Assembly: GCF_016863175.1 (NCBI RefSeq)
Contig: NZ_BOOJ01000036.1
Span: 1 to 64,000, forward strand
Origin: Paraplanobispora siamensis
GTDB lineage: Bacteria > Actinomycetota > Actinomycetes > Streptosporangiales > Streptosporangiaceae
Length of the DNA: 64,000 bases
Reading direction: 5' to 3'
In this document: positions 6,435-13,703 of the stretch, piece after piece
Layout of the letters: the number at the start of each line of letters is the position of its first letter
Position numbering within the stretch: the first letter of the stretch is position 1
Made by a program: the position numbers and the translations under genes
The notes under the pieces: model-generated
Told to the model about the DNA's origin: nothing
Databases searched by the model: none
The model's input: only the letters and a program-made list of their open reading frames with translations

Positions 6435-7342
6435 TTCTCGCGTTCGGAGGCTCGCCACATGCTAGCCACGGGCGGCCGATCGGTGGATCGGCCGCAGCCG
6501 AACGCGCCCTCGACCAGGCACTGCCCGTACGCCGTCTCCGCGCCCTCGCGCAGGGCGTTCTCGATCATGCCGGGCCGCGGCGGGGACCCCGCGGACCAGC
6601 CCTCGCGCAGCAGCGACACGGCGAACCCGGTCAGGAAGGCGTCGCCGCAGCCCATCGTGTCGACGATCCGGCTCGGGTCCTCCACCCGGCGGGCCTCGGT
6701 GGCGAGGGTGACGCGGCCGTCGTGGGCGATCGCCCCCGCCACGCCGCGGGTGGCCAGCGCGAGCCCCGCGCCTCGCCGTACGGCCTCCGCCAGGAGAGCG
6801 TGCGTGGCCGCCTCGTCGAGGTGGGAGCACGACAGCAGCACCAGGTCGGCGTGCGGGCAGACGCGGTCGAGGTAGTCGGGGGTGCGGTACTCCTCCTCGC
6901 TGGACAGGTCGAAGCTCACCAGCGTGCCGAGCCCGGCCAGCTTCGGCAGCTCGGTCTCGCTGCGGGAGTACACGCTGGAGTGCACGAGATCGAAGGACGC
7001 GACGTAGCCGAGCAGCTCCTCGTCGAGGACGAGCGGCTCGCGCACGGTGACGCCGCCGCCGTTCCAGCCGAGGAAGACGCGGTCGCCGTCGTCGACGCGC
7101 AGGGTGGAGACGCCGGTCTCACCGGCCCGCACGACGCAGCGGTCGACGGCCACCCCCCGGGCCGCGATCGACTCGGCCAGGAAGCGGCCGAGGTCGTCGT
7201 CGCCGAAGACCCCCAGATAGCCGGCCTCGACACCGAGGCGGCGGGCGAAGACGGCGACGTTCACGCTGTTGCCGCCCGGATAGTCGACGCCGCGGTCGAC
7301 GAACCGGTCGACGATGTTGTCGCCGAAGCCGAGGACTCTCAT
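6431..7342 (-). CDS. frlD: PfkB-family kinase, fructoselysine 6-kinase-like
   Basis: A 303-residue ribokinase-fold sugar kinase. It carries the N-terminal substrate motif (GGNSVNVAVFARRLG) and the C-terminal ATP and anion-hole motif with the catalytic Asp (VDTMGCGDAFLTGF). The start GFGDNIVD, the GGN-VNVAV segment and the TMGxGD block resemble E. coli FrlD. It would phosphorylate imported fructosamines at the C6 hydroxyl for the neighbouring deglycase. A CAGGAG site precedes the ATG. It has an extra tail of about 20 residues compared with FrlD. The precise substrate is inferred from the company of FrlB- and FrlC-like genes. Confidence 0.78.
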   Translation of the reverse strand: MRVLGFGDNIVDRFVDRGVDYPGGNSVNVAVFARRLGVEAGYLGVFGDDDLGRFLAESIAARGVAVDRCVVRAGETGVSTLRVDDGDRVFLGWNGGGVTVREPLVLDEELLGYVASFDLVHSSVYSRSETELPKLAGLGTLVSFDLSSEEEYRTPDYLDRVCPHADLVLLSCSHLDEAATHALLAEAVRRGAGLALATRGVAGAIAHDGRVTLATEARRVEDPSRIVDTMGCGDAFLTGFAVSLLREGWSAGSPPRPGMIENALREGAETAYGQCLVEGAFGCGRSTDRPPVASMWRASEREK

Positions 7343-7451
7343 GGATTCTCCTGAGCGCGGGCCCCGCGCGGCACGGCGCGGGGCCCGGGAAGGGGGTGGG
7401 GAGACAGGCGGTCAGGCGGACGGGCCCGGTGCACGGCCCGGGGCCGACGGC

Positions 7452-8453
7452 TCAGTAGTCCATGACGCGGTAGTAACGGCGCAGGTCGAGCGAGTGGTCG
7501 CGGACCCTCTCCAGGTGCTTGCTGACGCGGCCCATCACGGTGTCGAGCACGATCGGCGCGACCAGGCCGCGGAAGCGCGGGCTGATCCCGTCGAGCGCGT
7601 AGTCGCGGGTGTCGAAGACGGTGACGTCCTTGGAGACGCGCCTGGCGAAGGCCTCGGCGCGGTCGGTGAGGGAGCGGGCCTCGTCCTCGCCCTGGAAGAC
7701 GATCACGCTCGTGTCCTCCTCCAGCAGTTCGAGGGAGCCGTGGAAGAACTCCGCGCTGTGCACCCGCGTGGTGCGCAGCCACTGCATCTCCTCGAGGATG
7801 CACATGGAGTACAGGTAGGTGAACCCCCACAGGTTCCCGCCGCCGATGAGGAAGTGGTAGTCGGTGTCCTTGTGGGCCTCGGCGAAGGCGGCGGCCCCGG
7901 ACTCGGCCTGCCTGGCCACCTCCAGCATGATCTGGGGGAGGTTCGCAAGCTCGTCGGCGAACGCCCCGTAGTCGTCGAACTCGCCCCTGCGCGAGAGCAG
8001 CCGGCCCATGAACAGCAGCATCTGCATGTCGAAGGGCCAGGTCTTGGGCTCGGAGATGAGGGCGGCGTCGACCTTCTGGGCGATGGGCGAGTCGGCGTAG
8101 CCGGTGAAGCCGATCGTGTAGGCGCCCTTCGAGCGGCAGTACTCGATGGCCCGGATGCTGTCGTCGGTCGTGCCGGAGACCGAGGTGAAGATCACCACTG
8201 AGCGTTCGCCGAGGGACGCGTCACCGGAGGCGACCAGCTCCGCGGCGATCGCGGCGCGCACGTCGAGCGAGGAACGGCGCCGGGCCAGGAGCTCGTACGG
8301 CCACATCTGGGCGTAGGTGCCTCCGGCGCCGACGAGGAAGAGATTGCCGAACCCCTCCTCCACGAGTCGATCGACGAGTTCCTCGATCTGAGGGCGCAGC
8401 GCCACCGCGCTCTCCATCTGCTTGAGGAATTCCGGCTCGTTGAATCGGAGCAT
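7452..8453 (-). CDS. frlB: SIS-domain deglycase, FrlB-like
   Basis: A 333-residue protein with two sugar-isomerase (SIS) domains. The first carries LVGAGGTYAQM and FTSVSGTTDDS, the Ser/Thr-rich phosphosugar loop. The second carries HSAEFFHGSLELLEED, which matches the ESGEFRHGPLEIVEP segment of FrlB. The C-terminus RRYYRVMDY also parallels FrlB. FrlB splits fructoselysine 6-phosphate into glucose 6-phosphate and lysine. AAAGGAC precedes the ATG. It is the first gene of the minus-strand operon, directly downstream of operator 8500-8513. It could act on another Amadori product such as fructose-asparagine. Confidence 0.78.
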   Translation of the reverse strand: MLRFNEPEFLKQMESAVALRPQIEELVDRLVEEGFGNLFLVGAGGTYAQMWPYELLARRRSSLDVRAAIAAELVASGDASLGERSVVIFTSVSGTTDDSIRAIEYCRSKGAYTIGFTGYADSPIAQKVDAALISEPKTWPFDMQMLLFMGRLLSRRGEFDDYGAFADELANLPQIMLEVARQAESGAAAFAEAHKDTDYHFLIGGGNLWGFTYLYSMCILEEMQWLRTTRVHSAEFFHGSLELLEEDTSVIVFQGEDEARSLTDRAEAFARRVSKDVTVFDTRDYALDGISPRFRGLVAPIVLDTVMGRVSKHLERVRDHSLDLRRYYRVMDY

Positions 8454-8499
8454 CTTGCGTCCTTTCGGGAATGCTTGCGGCCGGTGCCGCCCTGCGGCC

Positions 8500-8513
8500 T
8501 GATACCGGTATCA
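8500..8513. promoter_or_regulatory. LacI-family operator 1
   Basis: TGATACCGGTATCA is a perfect 14-bp palindrome with the central CG typical of LacI operators. It is 46 bp upstream of the frlB-like start. Confidence 0.75.
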
Positions 8514-8643
8514 CGCGGAGGTCACGCTGGCACAGGAGTCGCCGCGCGTCAACACCGGAACCGTTATCTGTGCTGCTTTATCCCACTTGAGCTGGGATTA
8601 TGTGAGCGATAAGCCGTTGCGGCCGTACCCGCAGAAGAAGATC

Positions 8644-8671
8644 TTGAATTTAGCTCTGGTACCGGTATCAG
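8644..8671 (+). promoter_or_regulatory. ABC-operon promoter with LacI-family operator 2
   Basis: TTGAAT (8644-8649) and TATCAG (8666-8671) are 16 bp apart. The -10 overlaps TGGTACCGGTATCA (8657-8670), which differs from operator 1 at one base. Binding there would occlude the promoter. Confidence 0.6.
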
Positions 8672-8784
8672 AAGCTCTGTACAGTCAGCCGACACCAGCG
8701 GTTCGTGTCACGGACACCCCCACGGCGGATCTGAGGTGCCACAGCACCGGCGGTCCCCTCTCCCCCAGAGAGAAAGGAGAGCCC

Positions 8785-10101
8785 ATGCGCTCTCGCGCGC
8801 TGACGACGTTCGCGGCCCTGGCCGGGACGCTCGTTCTCGCCGGCTGCGGCGGCGGCGAGCCGGCCAAGGCCCCCGCGGCCGACATCGCCGCCGCCCCGGA
8901 GTTCTCCGGCACCCTGAGCATCCTCACCAAGTTCGCCGGAGAGCCCCTCAGCTCCTACTTCGAGGACGTCGCCGCCGAGTACCAGCGGATGCACCCCGGG
9001 GTGAAGGTCGAGCTCATCCAGGAGACCGACCAGAGCATCAAGGACAAGACCAAGACCCTGACCGCCTCCGACGCGCTGCCCGACATCTACTTCACCTGGA
9101 CCGGCAACTGGGCGGAGAACTTCGTGCGCGGCGGGCGCGCCGCCGACCTCACCAAGGTGATCGGGCCCGACACGCCGTGGGGCAAGACCTTCGGCAAGGC
9201 GGCGCTGTCGGCCTTCGCCTACGACGGCAAGTACTACGGCATCCCGCTGTACAACAACGGCAAGTTCATGGGCTACAACAAGGCCGCCTTCGAGGCGGCC
9301 GGCCTGAAGGTGCCCACCTCCTTCGAGGAGCTGCTGGCCAGCTGCGCGCCGCTGCGCGAGGCCGGGTACGAGCCGATCACCTTCGGCAACAAGGACGGCT
9401 GGCCCGCCCTGCACTATCTGCAGCAGCTGTTCGCCTACACCGTGCCGAGCGCCACCCTCCAGGCCGACTTCAGCCCCAAGACGGCCACGCTCGACCACCC
9501 CGGCTACGTCACCGCGCTCAAGCAGTTCAAGACCCTCGTCGACCAGTGCACCGACACCCGCGAGGGCACCAACGGCGTGCTGTACAGCTCCGCGCAGGAG
9601 AAGTTCCTCAACGGCAAGGCCGCGATGTACTACCAGGAGATCCTGGAGTTCGCGAACGTCACCGACGAGCGGGAGCTCAAGCCGGAGAACTTCGGCATCT
9701 TCCCGCTGCCGGTCCCCCAGGGCGCCGCGGGCGACCCCAAGGCGATCGAGGGCGCGCCCGAGGGCTACCTCATCAACGCCAGGTCACCGCGCGTCGCGCT
9801 CGCCGTCGACTTCATGAAGTTCGCCACCGGCGCGGAGAACGCCAAGACCCTCTCGGCGGCCCCGTACGGCCAGCCCAGCACGGTCATCGGCGCCGTCACG
9901 GCCGAGACCTCCGGCAAGGCCGTGTTCGAGGGCATCGAGATGGTCAACCAGGCCTCGCAGCTGGCGATCTGGCTCGACACGGTGACGGTGCCCGAGGTCG
10001 CCGACGCGTGGCTGGCCGGCGGTGAGGCGCTCGTCAGCGGCGGCTCGACCCCCGAGAAGGTGCTCGAGAGCGTGCGCCAGGCCTCGGCCTCGGCCAAGTA
10101 G
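8785..10101 (+). CDS. ABC sugar-type substrate-binding lipoprotein
   Basis: A 438-residue extracellular solute-binding protein of the carbohydrate CUT1 type. The N-terminus is a lipoprotein signal, basic MRSRA then a hydrophobic stretch ending in the lipobox LAGC. The mature protein has two-lobe features such as the N-terminal LSILTKFAGEP strand, a DIYFTWTGNW segment and QEKFLNGKAAMYYQ. AAAGGAGA precedes the ATG. It is the first gene of an operon with two permeases and an FrlC-like epimerase, so it probably captures fructosamines rather than free sugars. That substrate is inferred from context. Confidence 0.87.
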   Translation: MRSRALTTFAALAGTLVLAGCGGGEPAKAPAADIAAAPEFSGTLSILTKFAGEPLSSYFEDVAAEYQRMHPGVKVELIQETDQSIKDKTKTLTASDALPDIYFTWTGNWAENFVRGGRAADLTKVIGPDTPWGKTFGKAALSAFAYDGKYYGIPLYNNGKFMGYNKAAFEAAGLKVPTSFEELLASCAPLREAGYEPITFGNKDGWPALHYLQQLFAYTVPSATLQADFSPKTATLDHPGYVTALKQFKTLVDQCTDTREGTNGVLYSSAQEKFLNGKAAMYYQEILEFANVTDERELKPENFGIFPLPVPQGAAGDPKAIEGAPEGYLINARSPRVALAVDFMKFATGAENAKTLSAAPYGQPSTVIGAVTAETSGKAVFEGIEMVNQASQLAIWLDTVTVPEVADAWLAGGEALVSGGSTPEKVLESVRQASASAK

Positions 10102-10122
10102 CCGCACGGCCGAAGGGAGAGC

Positions 10123-11016
10123 ATGCCGGTGCGCGCCATCGTGCGAAGGACGCTCGGGCTCGCGTGGGTCGTCCCGGCCCTCGTGCTGGTCGGAGTGTTC
10201 GTCTACCTGCCGCTCGCGCAGAACCTCGGGTTCAGCACGCTCGAGTGGGACATCTACAGCGGAAGCCAGGAGTTCGTCGGGCTCGACAACTACCGCAGGC
10301 TCCTCGACGACCCGGTCTTCTGGTCGTCGTTCGGCGACAACCTGCTGTACGCGGTGATCTCGATCGTGTTCCAGGTGTTCGGCGCCCTCGTGCTGGCCGC
10401 GCTGGTCGAGAGCGTCCGCAGCGAACGGTGGCGGCGCAGCCTGCGGGCGATCTACTTCCTTCCGTCGGCCATCTCCCTGACCGTCGCGGGACTGCTCTTC
10501 TACTTCATCTACGAACCGAACCTGGGCCCGCTCAACCACCTGCTCCGGGCGGTGGGGCTGGAGCAGTTCACCCAGGCGTGGCTGGGGCAGGAGAGCACCG
10601 CGATGTACGCGATCATCGCGATGAGCCAGTGGCAGGGCTTCGGCTACTCCGTCCTGCTGTTCGCCGTCGCGATCCAGCGCATCCCCTCGGAGATCTACGG
10701 AGCGGCGGCCATCGACGGCGTCGGCCCGATCCGCCGCTTCGTGCACGTGACGCTCCCCCTGGTCCGCGAGATGACCGGGCTCATGGCGATCGTCACCATC
10801 TCCGGCGCCTTCCAGGTGTTCAACGAGGTCATGGTGATGACCGGGGGCGGGCCCAACAACTCGACCCAGGTGCTGGGGACCTGGCTTTACCGCAGCGGCT
10901 TCGTCCGCAACAACTTCGGCTACGCCGCCGCGATCGCGACGGTGCTCTTCGTGATCACGCTCGGCGTCGCCATGGCGCAGCTGTGGGTCACCCGCAGGAG
11001 AAGGGTGGAGTGGTGA
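10123..11016 (+). CDS. ABC permease subunit 1 (MalF/UgpA type)
   Basis: A 297-residue inner-membrane permease with about six transmembrane helices. The cytoplasmic EAA loop reads EIYGAAAIDGVGPIRRFVHV and docks the ATPase. GGGAGA precedes the ATG. It lies 21 bp after the binding-protein gene, and its stop overlaps the next permease start as GTGA. The operon contains no ATPase gene, so a shared MsiK-type ATPase encoded elsewhere presumably powers it, as is common in actinomycetes. Confidence 0.9.
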   Translation: MPVRAIVRRTLGLAWVVPALVLVGVFVYLPLAQNLGFSTLEWDIYSGSQEFVGLDNYRRLLDDPVFWSSFGDNLLYAVISIVFQVFGALVLAALVESVRSERWRRSLRAIYFLPSAISLTVAGLLFYFIYEPNLGPLNHLLRAVGLEQFTQAWLGQESTAMYAIIAMSQWQGFGYSVLLFAVAIQRIPSEIYGAAAIDGVGPIRRFVHVTLPLVREMTGLMAIVTISGAFQVFNEVMVMTGGGPNNSTQVLGTWLYRSGFVRNNFGYAAAIATVLFVITLGVAMAQLWVTRRRRVEW

Positions 11017-11846
11017 GTCGCCTGGGCTTCCTCGGTGTGATCGCCCGCGTGTTCGTGTGGGCCTTCCTCCTCGGCCTCGCGGTCGTGGTGCTCTATCCCC
11101 TGCTGTGGATGGTGCTCAACGGGTTCAAGACCAACGCCGAGCTCTTCGGCGACCCGTTCGCCCTGCCGGTCGACTGGAGCTTCGACAACTACCGCAAGGC
11201 GTGGAACCGGGGGGTCAGCGGCTATCTCACCACCAGCGTGCTGGTCACCGTGACCTCGACGGTGGCCACCGTGTTCGTCAGCGCCTGGGCCGCCTACGGC
11301 CTGACCCGCGTGGACATCCCGTTCAACAAGACGGTCACCGCGGTCATCCTCGGCGGCCTCATGCTCGCCCCCACCGTGGCGCTGGTCCCCCTGGTGAAGA
11401 TGTTCCAGGCGATGGGCCTGTACAACAGCTTCTGGGCGCTGCTCATCCTGTACACCGCCTTCCGCATCCCCTTCACCACCTTCCTCATCCGCGCCTACAT
11501 GATCGACCTGCCCCGCGAGGTCGACGAGGCCGCCGAGATGGACGGCGCCGGCCGCTGGACCGCCTTCTGGCGGATCACCCTGCCGATGTGCAAGCCGATC
11601 ATCACCTCGACCGTGCTGCTGCACATCCTGTTCACCTGGAACGAGTACCTGTTCGCGATGGTCTTCACCAGCGGCAGCGGCGTGCAGACCCTCCCGGTCG
11701 GCCTGACGAGCCTGATGAGCAAGCACGGCACCGAGTTCCCCGTCGTCTTCGCCGGCATGGTGATCGCGGCGGTCCCGGTGGTGCTGCTGTTCTTCTTCGG
11801 CCAGCGCTATATCGTCAGGGGCCTGGCCGACGGAATCGGAAAGTGA
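11013..11846 (+). CDS. ABC permease subunit 2 (MalG/UgpE type)
   Basis: A 277-residue inner-membrane permease. Its GTG start overlaps the stop codon of permease 1 (GTGA), so it is translationally coupled. Six hydrophobic segments are visible, and the EAA loop reads EAAEMDGAGRWTAFWRI. It partners permease 1 to form the import channel for the substrate delivered by the upstream lipoprotein. Confidence 0.9.
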   Translation: MSRLGFLGVIARVFVWAFLLGLAVVVLYPLLWMVLNGFKTNAELFGDPFALPVDWSFDNYRKAWNRGVSGYLTTSVLVTVTSTVATVFVSAWAAYGLTRVDIPFNKTVTAVILGGLMLAPTVALVPLVKMFQAMGLYNSFWALLILYTAFRIPFTTFLIRAYMIDLPREVDEAAEMDGAGRWTAFWRITLPMCKPIITSTVLLHILFTWNEYLFAMVFTSGSGVQTLPVGLTSLMSKHGTEFPVVFAGMVIAAVPVVLLFFFGQRYIVRGLADGIGK

Positions 11847-11886
11847 CCCTCTCGACTGCAGCGCGCCACGTACGGCAGGAGCCCCG

Positions 11887-12726
11887 ATGACCCTCTCCAC
11901 CCGGCAGATCACGGCCTCGAACTTCGCCTACCAGCACCAGCCCTTCGAGCGCTTCCTCGACGACGCCGCCGACCTCGGCCGTGAGCGGCTGGAGCTGTGG
12001 GGCATCGCGCCGCAGCTGCACATCCCCCGGCTGAGCGACGCCGAGGCGCGGGCCATCCGCCGCGGCGCCGAGGCGCGCGGGCTCGCGGTGCACTGCCTGA
12101 CCCCCGAGCAGGTGATGTACCCGGTCAACGTGGCCTCCCCCGTCACCTGGCTGCGCGCCGAGAGCATCGCCGTGTTCCGCCGGGCGGCCGAGCTGTGCGC
12201 GGAGCTCGGGGCGGAGCTGCTCCTGCTCACCCCGGGCCGCGGCTTCGAGAACGAGCCGGTGGAGGCCGCCTGGCGCCGCTCCGTCGACGCGATCGGGGAG
12301 ATCGCCGCCTACGCGGGGACGCTCGGGGTGACGTGCGTGCTGGAGCCCCTGCAGCGGGTGGAGTCGAACCTCGTCAACGACTGCCGCACGCTCGCGACGA
12401 TGATCGACGAGGTGGGCGCCGCCAACCTCGGCGCCGTGCTCGACACCGTGGGCATGGCCGTCGCGGGCGAGAGCGTCGACGACTACTTCGACGCTCTCGG
12501 CGACCGCGTCCGCCACGTGCACCTCATCGACGGCCGTCCCGCCGGGCACCTGGCGTGGGGCGACGGCGAGCTCCCGCTGGCCGGCTATCTGGCCGACCTG
12601 GACCGCCGGGGGTACCGGGGGCACATGACCTTCGAGCTGTTCGGCGACGGCGCCTACGCCTTCGACCCGCGGCCGGTGGTGGAGCGGTGCCTGGCGGCGG
12701 TGCGCGCCGTACTCGAAACGCCCTGA
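11887..12726 (+). CDS. frlC: Sugar phosphate isomerase/epimerase, FrlC-like
   Basis: A 279-residue AP-endonuclease-2-type TIM barrel. Segments LEPLQRVESNLVND, DYFDALGDRVRHVHLIDG and GDGELPLAGYLADLDRRGYRG align with E. coli FrlC, the fructoselysine 3-epimerase that converts psicoselysine to fructoselysine. The metal ligands are expected among the Glu, Asp and His of these motifs (ExLxxxES, D..H, H.ID). CAGGAG precedes the ATG. It closes the importer operon, opposite the FrlB/FrlD-like genes. Three degenerate copies of its own 3' end follow. Confidence 0.77.
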   Translation: MTLSTRQITASNFAYQHQPFERFLDDAADLGRERLELWGIAPQLHIPRLSDAEARAIRRGAEARGLAVHCLTPEQVMYPVNVASPVTWLRAESIAVFRRAAELCAELGAELLLLTPGRGFENEPVEAAWRRSVDAIGEIAAYAGTLGVTCVLEPLQRVESNLVNDCRTLATMIDEVGAANLGAVLDTVGMAVAGESVDDYFDALGDRVRHVHLIDGRPAGHLAWGDGELPLAGYLADLDRRGYRGHMTFELFGDGAYAFDPRPVVERCLAAVRAVLETP

Positions 12727-12804
12727 CGGCCGTACCCGGACCCCGGACAGCCGTGCGCGCCGTACCCGGAACGCCCTGACATCCGTACCCCGGAACGCCC
12801 TGAC
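12700..12804. repeat. Triplicated 3' end of the frlC-like gene
   Basis: The last codons plus stop (12700-12727) recur at 12753-12780 with three base differences over 28 bp. They recur in part at 12783-12804. The shared core is CCGTAC-N5-AACGCCCTGAC, including the TGA. These look like tandem duplications extending past the gene end. Confidence 0.7.
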
Positions 12805-12813
12805 GGGGAGCGC

Positions 12814-13629
12814 CTACGCCTCGTCCGGATCCCCGCTCCCGGGCTCGGTCATCTTCCGGGTCATCTTCGCCTGGGCGGGCTCGGGCATGACCTTGCCCGC
12901 CACGGCCTGCACCACGTTCTTCTTCGACCCGGCCACCACGTGGTCGTCGCCGGACATCAGCGCCTTGAAGCCCTGGCGCGCCACCTCGGCGGGGTCGTCC
13001 TTCTGCCCGGAGCCCACCTTGGTGTCCTCCATGTCGGCGCGGCGGAAGAAGTCGGTGTCGGTCGGGCCGGGCAGCAGGGCGGTGACGGTGACGCCGGTGT
13101 CCTTGAGCTCCTCGCGGATCCCCTCGGAGAAGGAGTACAGGAACGCCTTGGAGGCCGCGTACACCGAGTGGAACGGCCCGGGCATCGTGCCCGCGATGGA
13201 GGAGGTGAACAGGACCCGCCCCTGACCCCGCTCGACCATGCCGGGCAGGACGAGCTTGGCCAGGTGCACCGAGGAGACCACGTTGAGCTTGATCAGCTTC
13301 AGCTCGGCGTTCAGATCGGTCTCCCGGGCGAAATCACCGCTGACGCCGATGCCGGCGTTGATGGCGATCGCGTCCACAGGGCGGCCCGAGGCGGTGATCC
13401 GGGTGTGGAGCTCCTCGACGCCGTCGTAGTGGGCGAGGTCCACCTGCACGCTGGAGACCGCCGCGCCGAGGTCCTCCAGCGACCGGGCGGCGGGGAAGAG
13501 GCGTTCGTCCTCGGCGGCGATGACGAGATCGAACCCGTTCTCGGCGAACTGCCGGGCGAGTTCGTAACCGATGCCGCTGGACGCGCCGGTCACGACGGCC
13601 AGGGGTTTCGTCTCATTGGTGTTGTCCAT
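12814..13629 (-). CDS. Short-chain dehydrogenase/reductase
   Basis: A 271-residue classical SDR oxidoreductase. The Rossmann motif TGASSGIGYELAR is near the N-terminus, INAGIG holds the NAG-type motif, and the active site has Ser (FTSSIAG) with YAASK. LLPGPTDTDFF follows the active site as expected. A C-terminal extension of about 50 charged residues (KKNVVQAVAGKVMPEPAQ and onward) is longer than the minimal SDR. GGGA precedes the chosen ATG. It converges on frlC and lies 74 bp downstream of the GGDEF-EAL gene on the same strand. Its substrate is unknown. Confidence 0.87.
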   Translation of the reverse strand: MDNTNETKPLAVVTGASSGIGYELARQFAENGFDLVIAAEDERLFPAARSLEDLGAAVSSVQVDLAHYDGVEELHTRITASGRPVDAIAINAGIGVSGDFARETDLNAELKLIKLNVVSSVHLAKLVLPGMVERGQGRVLFTSSIAGTMPGPFHSVYAASKAFLYSFSEGIREELKDTGVTVTALLPGPTDTDFFRRADMEDTKVGSGQKDDPAEVARQGFKALMSGDDHVVAGSKKNVVQAVAGKVMPEPAQAKMTRKMTEPGSGDPDEA

Positions 13630-13703
13630 ACGGGTCCCGTTCCCCTGACCGGCCGGATGACGCACCCGGCCGGTTCAAAAGCGGGCCCCGCCTTGCACGC
13701 CGG

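Larger units (their letters stand above)
8454..8784. other. Divergent control region of the frl-type operons
   Basis: This 331-bp gap separates the divergent frlB and substrate-binding-protein genes. It has two LacI-type palindromes (8500-8513 and 8657-8670), an additional inverted repeat ATCCCA-N7-TGGGAT (8580-8598) and an AT-rich core around 8570-8660. No gene is supported. Confidence 0.6.

Noticed and set aside
5286-6875. 529-codon plus-strand frame across lacI and the kinase
   Set aside because: It covers two well-supported minus-strand genes and has shadow composition.
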